A DNA stretch of 64,000 bases. Origin: Methylobacterium sp. J-090. Its GTDB lineage: Bacteria; Pseudomonadota; Alphaproteobacteria; Rhizobiales; Beijerinckiaceae. The notes beneath the pieces were generated by a model. It made no database searches, was not told the origin of the DNA, and saw nothing but the letters and a program-made list of their open reading frames with translations. Position 1 is the first letter of the stretch; the number at the start of each line of letters is the position of its first letter. The translations under genes were made by a program, and so were the position numbers. The stretch covers positions 1 to 64,000 of the forward strand of contig NZ_JAKSXV010000065.1 of the NCBI RefSeq assembly GCF_022829345.1, in the 5' to 3' direction. This document shows, piece by piece, positions 28,221 through 35,967 of the stretch.

Positions 28221-28245
28221 AAAGTGACAAACTTCTTGTCACTTT
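28221..28245. promoter_or_regulatory. Perfect 10-bp inverted repeat, candidate operator
   Basis: AAAGTGACAA (28221-28230) and TTGTCACTTT (28236-28245) are exact reverse complements around a 5-bp spacer. A second feature follows, a direct repeat TTGCAAC at 28260-28266 and 28276-28282. The dyad lies in a low-GC divergent region between the 27604-28107 gene and the HTH gene at 28380, a typical place for an autoregulatory operator. Confidence 0.65.
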
Positions 28246-28379
28246 TATAGTTGCCCACTTTGCAACTTTGCCACCTTGCAACGAATCGTGCCAGGCCCTA
28301 ATTTTGCCGACAGGACGGGATCGCGACTTTGACGCGGCGTCGTTCGACTTCCAGGACATAGGTCGAGAGAGCCCTCCAC

Positions 28380-28607
28380 ATGCCGCAGCCGGCTGTCGCC
28401 GCGCCGATCACTGTCGTCAGCCGCGAGGACGTCGTCTCGCTGCTTCGGGACGCCGTCGCTCAATCGGGCGGCCAGCGCGCCTGGGCGGAAAGCGTCGGCG
28501 TCTCCCCCTCGGACGTCTCCTCCGTCCTATCGGGCAGGCGCGCCGCGGGCCGTGCGATCCTGGCGGCCCTCGGCATCACCACCGTTCTCGTAGCGAGGGC
28601 GTCCTGA
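28380..28607 (+). CDS. Cro/CI-like helix-turn-helix protein (75 aa)
   Basis: The 75-residue protein reads as a single small helix-turn-helix domain. SREDVVSLLRDAVAQSGGQR is followed by AWAESVGVSPSDVSSVLSGRR, a helix-turn-recognition-helix pattern of Cro/CI-like or transposon-type regulators, and a short C-terminal strand. It is a likely DNA-binding regulator of the divergent promoter region with the palindrome at 28221. Its stop overlaps the next start (TGATG at 28605), so the downstream 120-residue gene is coupled. Confidence 0.65.
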   Translation: MPQPAVAAPITVVSREDVVSLLRDAVAQSGGQRAWAESVGVSPSDVSSVLSGRRAAGRAILAALGITTVLVARAS

Positions 28608-28969
28608 TGGTCGCTCCCCGCTCCTTCGTGGACGGCCTCGTCAGCCTCGATGCCGCACAGACCCGCCAGCGATTGAAGGAAGCCTTGATCGAGGCCCGCT
28701 CGAAGACCGGCGGTCGGGGCGGCGGCGCACTGGCCGAGGCGATCCGCGAGGTCGAATCCGGGCTGCTGCAGGCGGCGCATTGGGCCGTCGGCCGGATCGA
28801 CGGCGCCCTCGTCGAGGCCCGGGCCGCCGCGTCCCGGCCGGAGACGCAGGAAGAGGCGTTTGCCGCCGTGGTGGCGGGCTTGGATGACGATGGCCCGACC
28901 CGCCCAGACGTCTCCGAATTCAACGCCGCCGTCCGTCGTGCCGAGGCACTCCCGCCGCCGGGCTGCTGA
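28607..28969 (+). CDS. Hypothetical helical protein (120 aa)
   Basis: The ATG at 28607 overlaps the upstream stop. The 120-residue product is helical and charged, with DAAQTRQRLKEALIEARSKT and EALPPPGC at the end. No family is recognised. It is coupled to the preceding HTH gene and so may be part of an early region of the island. Confidence 0.4.
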   Translation: MVAPRSFVDGLVSLDAAQTRQRLKEALIEARSKTGGRGGGALAEAIREVESGLLQAAHWAVGRIDGALVEARAAASRPETQEEAFAAVVAGLDDDGPTRPDVSEFNAAVRRAEALPPPGC

Positions 28970-29035
28970 GATCCCCGTCGACGCGCCAGGCGAGTGTGGC
29001 CATCCAGATTTCCACCCACATCCCCCGAGGAAGTC

Positions 29036-29395
29036 ATGAGCAAGCCCACACTGCGCGAGCAGGCCCTCTCTCACATCGCCGGCGAAGTCGCCGCCTCGGG
29101 CAAGCGCCCGGCCAGCGAGGTCGCAACTCGCATCCTGGAACGCCTTGAGCGGAAGGGCATCAATGTCATCCACTTTGCCCAAACGGATGCACTTCAGGCC
29201 CTGATCGGGCTCGATGCCGTTTTCGACCTCTCCGGTGACAAAGAAGAGATCGAGGATCTCGCGAAGCAGGTCGGGATCGAGGATGCCACCGGCCTGATCG
29301 CGGCCATCGCGAAGGTTCGCGAGATCCTCGACGGGCCGGGGATCGCCGAGATGGTCGCCTCCTACTACGCCGATCCCGAATCCGTCGCCGCCTGA
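29036..29395 (+). CDS. Hypothetical protein (119 aa)
   Basis: Start at 29036 (MSKPTLREQALSHIAGEVAA) with GAGGAAG just upstream; a longer frame from 28994 is less likely. The 119-residue product is helical with KGINVIHFAQTDALQALIGL and ATGLIAAIAKVREILDGPG. No family, membrane segment or signal is visible. Part of a run of short rightward island genes. Confidence 0.45.
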   Translation: MSKPTLREQALSHIAGEVAASGKRPASEVATRILERLERKGINVIHFAQTDALQALIGLDAVFDLSGDKEEIEDLAKQVGIEDATGLIAAIAKVREILDGPGIAEMVASYYADPESVAA

Positions 29396-29473
29396 GACAT
29401 CCCCGTCGACGCGCCCGGCGGCAGGGTCGCCTCACCATCGCGAGCATCCCCCCAGACATAAGGAGTGCGCCCC

Positions 29474-29833
29474 GTGGGCGAGATCAGCCTCAACCTCGAC
29501 GACAGCCTCGCCCTCGGGCCCCTCGATCCGGACGTGACGACCGGCATCGCCAAGCTCGGTGACGACTACGTCCGCGTCATCCACGTCGTGGCGGCGAACG
29601 CCTTCACCGTTCCCCTGACCCACGAGACGACCGCCGAGGATGCCCTGCGCCTCGCCGCGGCGATCATTGAGTGGGACACGGGCATGATGGAGGCGGCGGA
29701 CGCGCCGTTCTCCTCCGATAGCCCGAAGCTCGCCACCCGGCAGACGATCCGCTCGTTCCTGCCCCGCATGCACCGGTGCGAGTTCCGCGACCTGTTCGTG
29801 GACACGTACGGCTACGCCGGGGAGCTCCGCTGA
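29474..29833 (+). CDS. Hypothetical protein (119 aa)
   Basis: The GTG at 29474 has AAGGAG at 29459-29464, an optimal distance, whereas the GTG at 29465 directly abuts it. The product starts VGEISLNLDDSLALGPLDP, contains ETTAEDALRLAAAIIEWDTG, and ends in CEFRDLFVDTYGYAGELR. No family is recognised. The stop overlaps the next start (TGATG). Confidence 0.45.
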   Translation: MGEISLNLDDSLALGPLDPDVTTGIAKLGDDYVRVIHVVAANAFTVPLTHETTAEDALRLAAAIIEWDTGMMEAADAPFSSDSPKLATRQTIRSFLPRMHRCEFRDLFVDTYGYAGELR

Positions 29834-30078
29834 TGCGCACCTTCCTCACCCTCGTCGCCGGCGGCCCCGGGAGGGTCGCCACCAGCGCGGCCGCCCTCGT
29901 GATTATCGCGTTCGTCGCCTCCGGGCACGGCATGGATCTCCTCGTGGCGACGTGGTTCGCGGGCCTCGCCTCGGCCGGGTTCGTCTTCCTGTTCGCAGTC
30001 CTGGCCATGGCCGGGGCATCCCTCGGCATCGACGGAGATTCCCGCGGACCCGCACCGAAGGAGGCCGATCATGGCTAA
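29833..30078 (+). CDS. Small membrane protein (81 aa)
   Basis: The 81-residue product has two hydrophobic segments: VATSAAALVIIAFVASGHGM and LVATWFAGLASAGFVFLFAV, which fit two membrane helices. The tail is charged and soluble (DSRGPAPKEADHG). Holin-like proteins of this size exist in phages, but no lysis partner was seen, so this is only a possibility. It is coupled to the preceding gene and overlaps the next by 8 bp. Confidence 0.45.
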   Translation: MRTFLTLVAGGPGRVATSAAALVIIAFVASGHGMDLLVATWFAGLASAGFVFLFAVLAMAGASLGIDGDSRGPAPKEADHG

Positions 30079-30448
30079 GCCCAGCAACATCTCCGACACG
30101 CGCTTCGACGGCGCCGCGATCTGGGCAGGATTGACCCCAGAGTATCAGGCCAAGATCGGGGCCTACGCCCTCGAAGCCGCAATCGCCCGCGGCATCTCCG
30201 AGCATGCCGGGGGCCCCGCAGAGCGCGCCGCCATTCAGGCGGTGACCGAGGCGCACGACATGCTGCAGGAGGCCGTGCTCGGCGACGGAGGCCTGAACGA
30301 CCGCCAATGGATCGACGGCGGCGAGCGGTTCCGCATCCCCTCCGTCATCGGCCTGGTCTGCCAGTCCTGCGGCTGCTCGCATGACGACCCCTGCGAGGAG
30401 GGCTGCGGGTGGGCCACGGAGACGACCTGCACCGCCTGCGCCACCTGA
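30071..30448 (+). CDS. Cys-rich hypothetical protein (125 aa)
   Basis: The 125-residue product has a C-terminal cysteine cluster, CQSCGCSHDDPCEEGCGWAT, then TTCTACAT, with several CxxC pairs that would suit zinc or another metal. The N-terminal half is helical. No family is recognised. It overlaps the preceding membrane protein by 8 bp. Proteins of this pattern occur in prophage-type regions of related bacteria, from memory. Confidence 0.45.
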   Translation: MAKPSNISDTRFDGAAIWAGLTPEYQAKIGAYALEAAIARGISEHAGGPAERAAIQAVTEAHDMLQEAVLGDGGLNDRQWIDGGERFRIPSVIGLVCQSCGCSHDDPCEEGCGWATETTCTACAT

Positions 30449-30517
30449 TCGTCCCGTCGTGCGCCAGGCGGCAGTGGCGCACCCCAAGGCCATCCCTTCA
30501 ACAGACAGGAGCGCCCC

Positions 30518-31603
30518 GTGCGCAGAGATACCTCAGACTTCAGGACCGAGTTCACCGTCCCCGAGACTGGCAACTCCACGGACCGGGAATATGTCGTGCG
30601 CGTTGGCTGGCCCGAGTTCTACTCTAAAGCCATCCTCATGCCTGAGGGCTCCGACGTCGCAACGGTGACCAAGGCAGCGAAGGAAGCCGTTGGTGATTGC
30701 CGGTGGGCGAGGGACAGAGGGTGTTGGCCTGCCTTCAGTTGGGAGGAAGACCGGTTTCTGGCCCCTAACGAGCCGGCACCCCAAACCTTCATCGTCGGCC
30801 CGAGCCAGGCCCTGATCGAGAGGCAGGGCGGCACGGTCGGATACCACGCCGCGCAGGAGGCGATGCGCAAGTCCAATGCCAGCGCGGCGGAGGTCGCCGC
30901 CGCGCTTGGCAGGGGGTCCCCTGATGGTTCCCAGGGCAACATCTGGACCCTGTTCGACGCTCGGCAGCGCGCCCTGCGCCAGGGTGCGATCCACGTCCTC
31001 GACGAGGCCAGCGAGCGCAAGCTTCAGGACCTCCTCGCCGGCAAGTCGGTGCCAACCGGGCGCATCGTCGAGGTGACCCAACGCATGCCGGATGGCAGCA
31101 TCCGGACGCAGCGCCACGCCGAGTTCGGGCAGATCGACAAGGTGTCCTACAGCCCGACGCCCGTCATAGGCAGCGAGATCCTGGGTGCCACGGTCCTCTC
31201 GGCGAACGAAAGGGTTGACCTCAGGGCGGGTGGTACCGTCGAGGGCGCGACGTACGAGCTTACCCCCGAGGGCGCCGCCGTTATCGAGGCCTTCGTCCAG
31301 TCAGTCCCCCTGACGCAGGAGGCCGTCTCGGCGGGCGGAGACGCGCTTGAGCGTCAGTTCGATGCCGACCCGGATCGATACCTCCGCGCAGTCCCCGGCC
31401 TCTCGAAGAGGGATGTCGTCGCCAGCTTCGAGGAGCCCCTCGATGCCGCCCCCGATCCGGTCGAGGACCTGCAGGCCCAGGCAGTGCGCCGCGTCATCGA
31501 AGCGAATCGCCTGCTCGGGCAGGCGGTCGCCGTCCTCGGGCCCGCGGCGGTCGACTTGATGATGCATCACCTTGCGGCCCCCGACTTGGAGGAGGCCGCC
31601 TGA
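30518..31603 (+). CDS. Hypothetical protein (361 aa)
   Basis: The 361-residue product starts at a GTG at 30518 with CAGGAGCGCCCC upstream. It is the second longest gene of the island. Internal patterns include VGPSQALIERQGGTVGYHAA, KLQDLLAGKSVPTGRIVEVT and a C-terminal helical part with RRVIEANRLLGQAVAVLGPA. No catalytic motif is visible. The stop overlaps the next start (TGATG at 31601). Function unknown. Confidence 0.5.
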   Translation: MRRDTSDFRTEFTVPETGNSTDREYVVRVGWPEFYSKAILMPEGSDVATVTKAAKEAVGDCRWARDRGCWPAFSWEEDRFLAPNEPAPQTFIVGPSQALIERQGGTVGYHAAQEAMRKSNASAAEVAAALGRGSPDGSQGNIWTLFDARQRALRQGAIHVLDEASERKLQDLLAGKSVPTGRIVEVTQRMPDGSIRTQRHAEFGQIDKVSYSPTPVIGSEILGATVLSANERVDLRAGGTVEGATYELTPEGAAVIEAFVQSVPLTQEAVSAGGDALERQFDADPDRYLRAVPGLSKRDVVASFEEPLDAAPDPVEDLQAQAVRRVIEANRLLGQAVAVLGPAAVDLMMHHLAAPDLEEAA

Positions 31604-32115
31604 TGCGCGAGCTACTCATCTCGGATGCCCGGGCGCTGGAGACGCAGGGCCTGGAGATCGCCACCCCGCTCGTGGACCTGCTCCACGAGCGGCAGGCCAC
31701 CGGCCTCGTGGCGTTCGTCGGCACCCGGGCCGGCGTCGGCCGCCCTCGGCTCGCCGCCCGCAGCGGGAGCAACGCGATGGCCCTGCGCATGTGGGCCGAG
31801 GGCTACGTCGGATTCCTGAACGGCATGCGGGATCTCAGGGAGCCGTTCGGCGACGGGACGGTGGTCCTCTTCGGCGTCGAGCACGACGGCACCGCCCGGT
31901 GCGTCACGTACTCCCGGCGGCGGGAGGATTGCGCCCGGATGTCGGGATGGGCCGACCGTGCCCTGTTCCCACACCTGTCCCGCATCCCTTGGGCGACGTC
32001 CCTGGGATACGGCAACGGGGGCATCCCGGCGCGTCTTACCGATGCCGAGATCGACGAGGCCTGCTCGCTGCTGTCGCCCGCGCAACAGGCCGCGTGGCTC
32101 CCCGGGAGGGCCTGA
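31603..32115 (+). CDS. Hypothetical protein (170 aa)
   Basis: The 170-residue product has no recognised family. It includes LLISDARALETQGLEIATPL and the last part AEIDEACSLLSPAQQAAWL. The start overlaps the preceding stop, and the stop overlaps the next start, so translation is coupled through at least four genes (30518 to 32545). No signal or membrane segment. Confidence 0.45.
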   Translation: MRELLISDARALETQGLEIATPLVDLLHERQATGLVAFVGTRAGVGRPRLAARSGSNAMALRMWAEGYVGFLNGMRDLREPFGDGTVVLFGVEHDGTARCVTYSRRREDCARMSGWADRALFPHLSRIPWATSLGYGNGGIPARLTDAEIDEACSLLSPAQQAAWLPGRA

Positions 32116-32333
32116 TGCCGAGGAACCCTGGGGGCGGTTACGCCATCGTATGCCGGTCTACGAACGAGATCGTGAGCCGGCACCGGAGCCTCGACTTCGC
32201 CCGGGCCGCCTGGCGGAAGCGGGCGTACCCCGGTGGGAACACTACGCGCGCCCTCACGCCGTGGGCGCGCCGGCACTTCATCATCGGCCTCGCCCAGGCC
32301 CTGGCGAGGGCACCGCAGGAAGACGCAGCATGA
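32115..32333 (+). CDS. Small basic hypothetical protein (72 aa)
   Basis: The 72-residue product (IVCRSTNEIVSRHRSLDFAR, then WRKRAYPGGNTTRALTPWAR) is basic and begins with a possible beta-hairpin. No family. It is coupled by TGATG to the preceding gene and overlaps the next start by 4 bp. Confidence 0.4.
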   Translation: MPRNPGGGYAIVCRSTNEIVSRHRSLDFARAAWRKRAYPGGNTTRALTPWARRHFIIGLAQALARAPQEDAA

Positions 32334-32545
32334 TCGTACCCTTCATCCCCCGCCGCCTTCCACCCGTCGTCAGGGGAGCGTGTCGGGTCGTCCATGACGT
32401 GGCGCCCCTCCCGGATGCCGGACGGCCGGCGGGGGACCGCACGCTCCGGGAGGTCCTCATCGAGCAGGCCCGGGCACTGGCGGCGTCCGTGGAGGCGGAG
32501 GCCCCCGGCCTGATGGAAAGCGTGCGAAATCGAGCGGCCGGTTAG
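32330..32545 (+). CDS. Small hypothetical protein (71 aa)
   Basis: The 71-residue product starts MIVPFIPRRLPPVVRGACRV and ends with a helical segment REVLIEQARALAASVEAEAP. It overlaps the preceding gene by 4 bp (ATGA). No recognised domain. It is the last gene of the coupled run; an AT-rich region with TCTGTA...TACAGA (32549-32589) follows. Confidence 0.4.
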   Translation: MIVPFIPRRLPPVVRGACRVVHDVAPLPDAGRPAGDRTLREVLIEQARALAASVEAEAPGLMESVRNRAAG

Positions 32546-32719
32546 GCATCTGTAAAGCATAAGTGAAGATCGCGTTTCGGCTCTACAGAGCGGGGACGCA
32601 AAAAAGAGGGTTAATTCTCGTTAATAATGGAGCCCTTTTCGACTTCACATTCTTCGGATGTCCGGGCTTCCTCCTGCGCATGCGGCCGACACGCCGCCCC
32701 CACACGCATCGAGAGCAAC

Positions 32720-33301
32720 ATGGCCAAGACCAAGTCTAAGTCCAAGACCAAGCAACAGATCGCGCATCCCAGCACCCCCGAATTGACGGAGGACATCCGG
32801 CTTGAGAACTTCCTGAAAGAGGTGGATCTCAACGAGCTCAGCGAGCCGCCCGAGCCCTGCAGTCCCTTTCAGTGCTCGCCCAACGAAGTGGCGGAGGTCA
32901 AGTTGTGGAACGCGGGCCTGGCGAGAATCGACGCCCAACGGAGCCTCCCGACAATCGCTCTGCAGGCGGAGTACATGGCCTCGATCATCGAGAAGGCGCC
33001 GTACGTCCTGGCTCTCGTGGCAAGGCAGGATGAGTGGACCTTTTTCTGGGTGAAGGGGTTCGATAAGGCCGTCGGCTTCGGGGGGGATGAGCAAGCGATC
33101 ATCGACGGGGAGGCGATCGCTTTCAGCATGCCGAGCCGGGATTGGGCCGAGTTCCTGATGGTCGGCTACGGTGACTGCGAAGCGTCGCATCAACACCGCG
33201 ACAAGGCGATCTGGGACGATGGCGAGGGGGCCGTGCAGGGGGCGCGCGAATTCGTGACGCTGAAGGCAACTGAGGGCTTCCACGGCCATCAGCCTTCATA
33301 G
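32720..33301 (+). CDS. Hypothetical protein (193 aa)
   Basis: The ATG at 32720 follows GAGAGCAAC; a more upstream ATG at 32627 (MEPFSTSHSSDV) would add 31 residues. The product starts MAKTKSKSKTKQQIAHPSTP, then an acidic stretch LLENFLKEVDLNELSEPPEP-like with two cysteines, and later LVARQDEWTFFWVKGFDKAV. No family is recognised. The intergenic region before it is AT-rich and probably a promoter. Confidence 0.45.
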   Translation: MAKTKSKSKTKQQIAHPSTPELTEDIRLENFLKEVDLNELSEPPEPCSPFQCSPNEVAEVKLWNAGLARIDAQRSLPTIALQAEYMASIIEKAPYVLALVARQDEWTFFWVKGFDKAVGFGGDEQAIIDGEAIAFSMPSRDWAEFLMVGYGDCEASHQHRDKAIWDDGEGAVQGAREFVTLKATEGFHGHQPS

Positions 33302-33323
33302 GGCAGCTAGTCTAGCCAAATCC

Positions 33324-33351
33324 GGCCGGCGGGCATTGTGCCATGCCGGCC
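33324..33351. terminator. GC-rich hairpin
   Basis: GGCCGGC (33324-33330) pairs with GCCGGCC (33345-33351), and the loop itself can form GGCA/TGCC. It lies just past the 33301 stop and before the next gene. There is no T-run, so a weak terminator or structured leader of the next gene is possible. Confidence 0.35.
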
Positions 33352-33409
33352 GAGGGGTATCATCGGAGATGAGCAGGTTCCGCCGCTCAGCCACAGGGAA
33401 ACCTCCGCC

Positions 33410-33805
33410 ATGACCAAGATCAGCCATCCCGTCCGTCGCCTCACCCGAATCGAGCGCGAGGACATCGCCGACCGGATGTGGGCCACCAGGGGCATCGAGC
33501 CCTCGCTCTACTATCTCAGCGACGCCTACGGGAACGACGACTTCGACCTCGTCGTGTCGGCCCACACCGCCAAGGAAGCGCGCCACGCCTGGGAGCGGTG
33601 GATGCTCCAGGGCAAGATGGAGGGCAAGATCACGCTGTCCGTCGTCCAGATGCCGAGCCCGAAGGCCATCGCCACAAAGGCCACGCGCAAGCACAACCGG
33701 AATACGTTCGAGCCCGGCGCCCTGGGTGCCTTCCGCGTCGTCGTGGATCTGGATGCCCTGCGATTCGAAGACCAGTACGACGCCGCTCCCGCCCCCACCT
33801 TCTGA
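33410..33805 (+). CDS. Hypothetical protein (131 aa)
   Basis: The ATG at 33410 is preceded by AGGGAAACCTCCGCC. The 131-residue product contains ERLRKED-type charged helices: EREDIADRMWATRGIEPSLY, then DAYGNDDFDLVVSAHTAKEA. No family is recognised. The same leader AGGGAAACCTC precedes the gene at 33854, suggesting duplicated expression signals. Confidence 0.45.
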   Translation: MTKISHPVRRLTRIEREDIADRMWATRGIEPSLYYLSDAYGNDDFDLVVSAHTAKEARHAWERWMLQGKMEGKITLSVVQMPSPKAIATKATRKHNRNTFEPGALGAFRVVVDLDALRFEDQYDAAPAPTF

Positions 33806-33853
33806 TCACCAACCACGGGCCGGTTCCGCCGCCCGCACGATAGGGAAACCTCG

Positions 33854-34135
33854 ATGACCACCACCATTTCTGCCCTCACCATCCGCCGCGCCCAGGCCGA
33901 GGCCGCCGTCGCCGAGGCGAAGGTCGCCGCCCGGGCCGTCCTCGACTTCGCTCCGGGGCCCGACACCAAGGCCGTCGCCGCGGCCCGGCTCGCCGCCACC
34001 CACGCCGCCCGCCTCGCGCTGGCGATGATCGAGACGTGGGCCGAGGAGGAGCGCGACCGCGCCGAGGCCGCCCTGTACGAGGAGCGCGACGCCACCGACG
34101 CGGACTGCCGCGCCATTCTCGCCTTCGAGTTCTGA
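33854..34135 (+). CDS. Hypothetical coiled-coil protein (93 aa)
   Basis: The 93-residue product is Ala-rich and helical: RRAQAEAAVAEAKVAARAVL, RLALAMIETWAEEERDRAEA. AGGGAAACCTC precedes it. No domain is recognised. It resembles the 26393 protein in general type (small, charged, helical) but not in sequence. Confidence 0.4.
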   Translation: MTTTISALTIRRAQAEAAVAEAKVAARAVLDFAPGPDTKAVAAARLAATHAARLALAMIETWAEEERDRAEAALYEERDATDADCRAILAFEF

Positions 34136-34144
34136 GGGACCGCC

Positions 34145-34552
34145 ATGCCCAGCCCACTCGACATGCTGTTCCACAACATGAGGGCAAGCCTCGGCCTGCC
34201 CTCGTACGTCCCCCCGACCGATGAAGAGAAGGGAGAAACCGCCCGGGCCGAGGCCGCCCGGATCGAAGGCCTCCGCCTGGAGCGTGAGGCCTTCCTCGCC
34301 GCGGCCCCGCGCTACGCCCTAGGGGATGGCGGATTCGCGCGGTCCGAGCGCCTGATGGGCCGGTGCGCGAACGGCAACGAAGCGGACCGTGGGCGGGTGT
34401 TCCACGTCGTCGCCGAGGGCCCGGACGGTAAGGCGCTCTGCGGCGTGAAGGAAGGCACCCGCTCGGTCGGGTGGACCGGCCCGAGCGAGGAGCCGGCCTC
34501 GTGCCCGAAGTGTCTCGCTCGCCTCACCAAGCTCGGCGGCACCCAATGCTGA
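34145..34552 (+). CDS. Hypothetical protein with CxxC (135 aa)
   Basis: The 135-residue product has HNMRASLGLPSYVPPTDEEK, then VFHVVAEGPDGKALCGVKEG and EEPASCPKCLARLTKLGG. The CPKC plus an upstream Cys could bind zinc. No family. Its stop overlaps the next start by 7 bp. Confidence 0.4.
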   Translation: MPSPLDMLFHNMRASLGLPSYVPPTDEEKGETARAEAARIEGLRLEREAFLAAAPRYALGDGGFARSERLMGRCANGNEADRGRVFHVVAEGPDGKALCGVKEGTRSVGWTGPSEEPASCPKCLARLTKLGGTQC

Positions 34553-34800
34553 CCGCGGATCTCCTACGCCAAGCCGGTGAGGCCCTGTACGGCTCGGAGG
34601 AGTGGCGGCACTCGATGGCGAGGCTCCTCGGCGAGCATCATCCCGAGGGCCCTCGCGAATCCGTCGACCCCCGGCGTGTCGCGCGGTGGGCCACCGGGCA
34701 ACGCGAGATCCCGCCCTGGGTGGGGCCGCTCCTCGCCCGGCTCCTCCGGGAGCGGGCCGCGGACGCCTCCCAGATCGCCCGGGACATCGAGGGCACATAA
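34546..34800 (+). CDS. Small HTH-like hypothetical protein (84 aa)
   Basis: The 84-residue product (DLLRQAGEALYGSEEWRHSM, RRVARWATGQREIPPWVGPL, LLARLLRERAADASQIARDI) resembles small lambda-repressor-type domains used for island or plasmid control: a helix, a WATGQREIP turn-like region and a recognition-type helix. This is an inference from pattern. It ends at a strong bidirectional terminator shared with the leftward metallophosphoesterase gene. Confidence 0.45.
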   Translation: MLTADLLRQAGEALYGSEEWRHSMARLLGEHHPEGPRESVDPRRVARWATGQREIPPWVGPLLARLLRERAADASQIARDIEGT

Positions 34801-34803
34801 AAA

Positions 34804-34831
34804 GAGGGCTCCGGAGCGATCCGGGGCCCTC
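34804..34831. terminator. Bidirectional terminator between convergent genes
   Basis: GAGGGCTCCGGA (34804-34815) pairs with TCCGGGGCCCTC (34820-34831) apart from one non-canonical pair, with a 4-base loop. An A-run precedes the hairpin and a CTCTT run follows, so it can act on the rightward gene ending at 34800 and the leftward gene ending at 34835. Confidence 0.7.
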
Positions 34832-34834
34832 TCT

Positions 34835-35443
34835 TCATTCGGCGACGTCGTCCTCGGCCTCTCGGTCCGCCGCCCGGAGGCGCTCCTCCGGCAAGTCCGT
34901 GGTCGCCTCCATCCGCGCGATGACGTCCTCGACCCGCGCCGGGGCGTAGCCCCAGACATCGACCCCGACGTCACAGGACTGGGACGTCCCCGGCAGAGAG
35001 CCGTGCGTGTGCCCGTGGACGTGGAGGACGCCACGGAAACTGCCCGGCCAGGCGCGCATCGGGTAGTGGTCGCAGACGATGCGGCGACCGCCGGCGTGGA
35101 CGGTCAGCCTCTCCTGCACGCTTTCCCAGGGCAGCGACGTCACCCGCGGCCGGTCATGATTTCCGATCACGAGATGCTTCTTGCCTCGGAGCGATCCGAA
35201 GATCGCCGCGGTGCGCTCGGGGGTGTGGCCCCACTCGAAGTCGCCGGCATGGATGACCGTGTCGCCGGGGCGGACGACGGAGTTCCACGCCTCGATGAGC
35301 ATGCGATCCATCTCCGCGACGTCGCGGAAGGGACGCTGGGACTGTCCGATGGAACCGCCGTGGCCAAAATGGTGGTCAGCGGTCAGCCACAGGGTCCCCT
35401 TGGGGGGGGTCAGATTGATGTGGTGGGTCTGATTGGTCTTCAT
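34835..35443 (-). CDS. Phage-type metallophosphoesterase
   Basis: The 202-residue protein (start at 35443, with GGAGG eight bases upstream) is a calcineurin-like phosphoesterase. Landmarks: LTADHHFGHGG (metal-binding D and H), AGDFEWGH, GNHDRPRV and HVHGHTHGS, the classic order of the family. Such enzymes are common in phages and mobile islands and hydrolyse phosphomonoesters or diesters in a Mn/Zn-dependent way. The longer ATG at 35473 is possible. Its stop converges with the 34546-34800 gene at a terminator. The substrate is unknown. Confidence 0.85.
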   Translation of the reverse strand: MKTNQTHHINLTPPKGTLWLTADHHFGHGGSIGQSQRPFRDVAEMDRMLIEAWNSVVRPGDTVIHAGDFEWGHTPERTAAIFGSLRGKKHLVIGNHDRPRVTSLPWESVQERLTVHAGGRRIVCDHYPMRAWPGSFRGVLHVHGHTHGSLPGTSQSCDVGVDVWGYAPARVEDVIARMEATTDLPEERLRAADREAEDDVAE

Positions 35444-35636
35444 CTGGGCAGCCTCCATGATGGGGCTGCGCACGCGGCGTCACGCCCCCGGGGATAGGAT
35501 CTCGTTGTTGGGGGGCGCTATTCGGCGTTTCATCGGTGCCTCTCGGGCCTCGGGAATCAGCAGGATCGCAGCTCACGATTCACACGGTCAAGGTGACCCT
35601 GGGCCTGTCGTGGGGTCGTGGTGAAGGAATCCCTAA

Positions 35637-35903
35637 TCATCGGTCCGGCGGCCGCCCGTGCCGGAGGTCCTCGAACGCAGCCCGACACCAGGGGATGTAC
35701 TGGCTCGGCCCACGCTTCCCCCACGCCTTCGGCCTCGGGCAGCCCGCGGTGATCAGCCTGATCACGGTGTCGAGGCTGGCCCCGGGCCCGAGGCGGGCGA
35801 TCATCCGCTCGATGCAGTAATCCCCCCGCCGGTGGGGGCACCAGGCGCAGGTCACGCGCACCCGGCGGTAGGGGAAATCCCGGAGGGTCCGGGGTTCGCG
35901 CAT
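35637..35903 (-). CDS. Small Cys-rich hypothetical protein (88 aa)
   Basis: The 88-residue product contains VTCAWCPHRRGDYCIERMIA and later CPRPKAW, a probable zinc-binding pattern. Proteins of this type recur in prophages of Rhizobiales, from memory. It is read leftward, divergent from the small SOS-box-preceded ORF at 35968. Function unknown. Confidence 0.5.
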   Translation of the reverse strand: MREPRTLRDFPYRRVRVTCAWCPHRRGDYCIERMIARLGPGASLDTVIRLITAGCPRPKAWGKRGPSQYIPWCRAAFEDLRHGRPPDR

Positions 35904-35934
35904 CCCGTCCTTGCCCCCGTGAACCGTTCCGTAT

Positions 35935-35949
35935 GTTCCCTATCTGTTC
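35935..35949 (+). promoter_or_regulatory. LexA-type SOS box (alphaproteobacterial GTTC-N7-GTTC)
   Basis: GTTCCCTATCTGTTC matches GTTC-N7-GTTC exactly, the LexA consensus known from alphaproteobacteria. A further GTTC lies at 35926-35929, and GAACCGTTC is also a small palindrome. The box ends 18 bp before the ATG at 35968, inside the likely promoter of that ORF, and lies in the divergent region with 35637-35903. Confidence 0.65.
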
Positions 35950-35967
35950 TCAAGGATGGAGGGGTCA

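Noticed and set aside
35490..35532. 17-codon minus-strand ORF (MKRRIAPPNNEILSPGA) upstream of the metallophosphoesterase gene
   Set aside because: Too short to support; no leader-peptide features such as an attenuator were seen.
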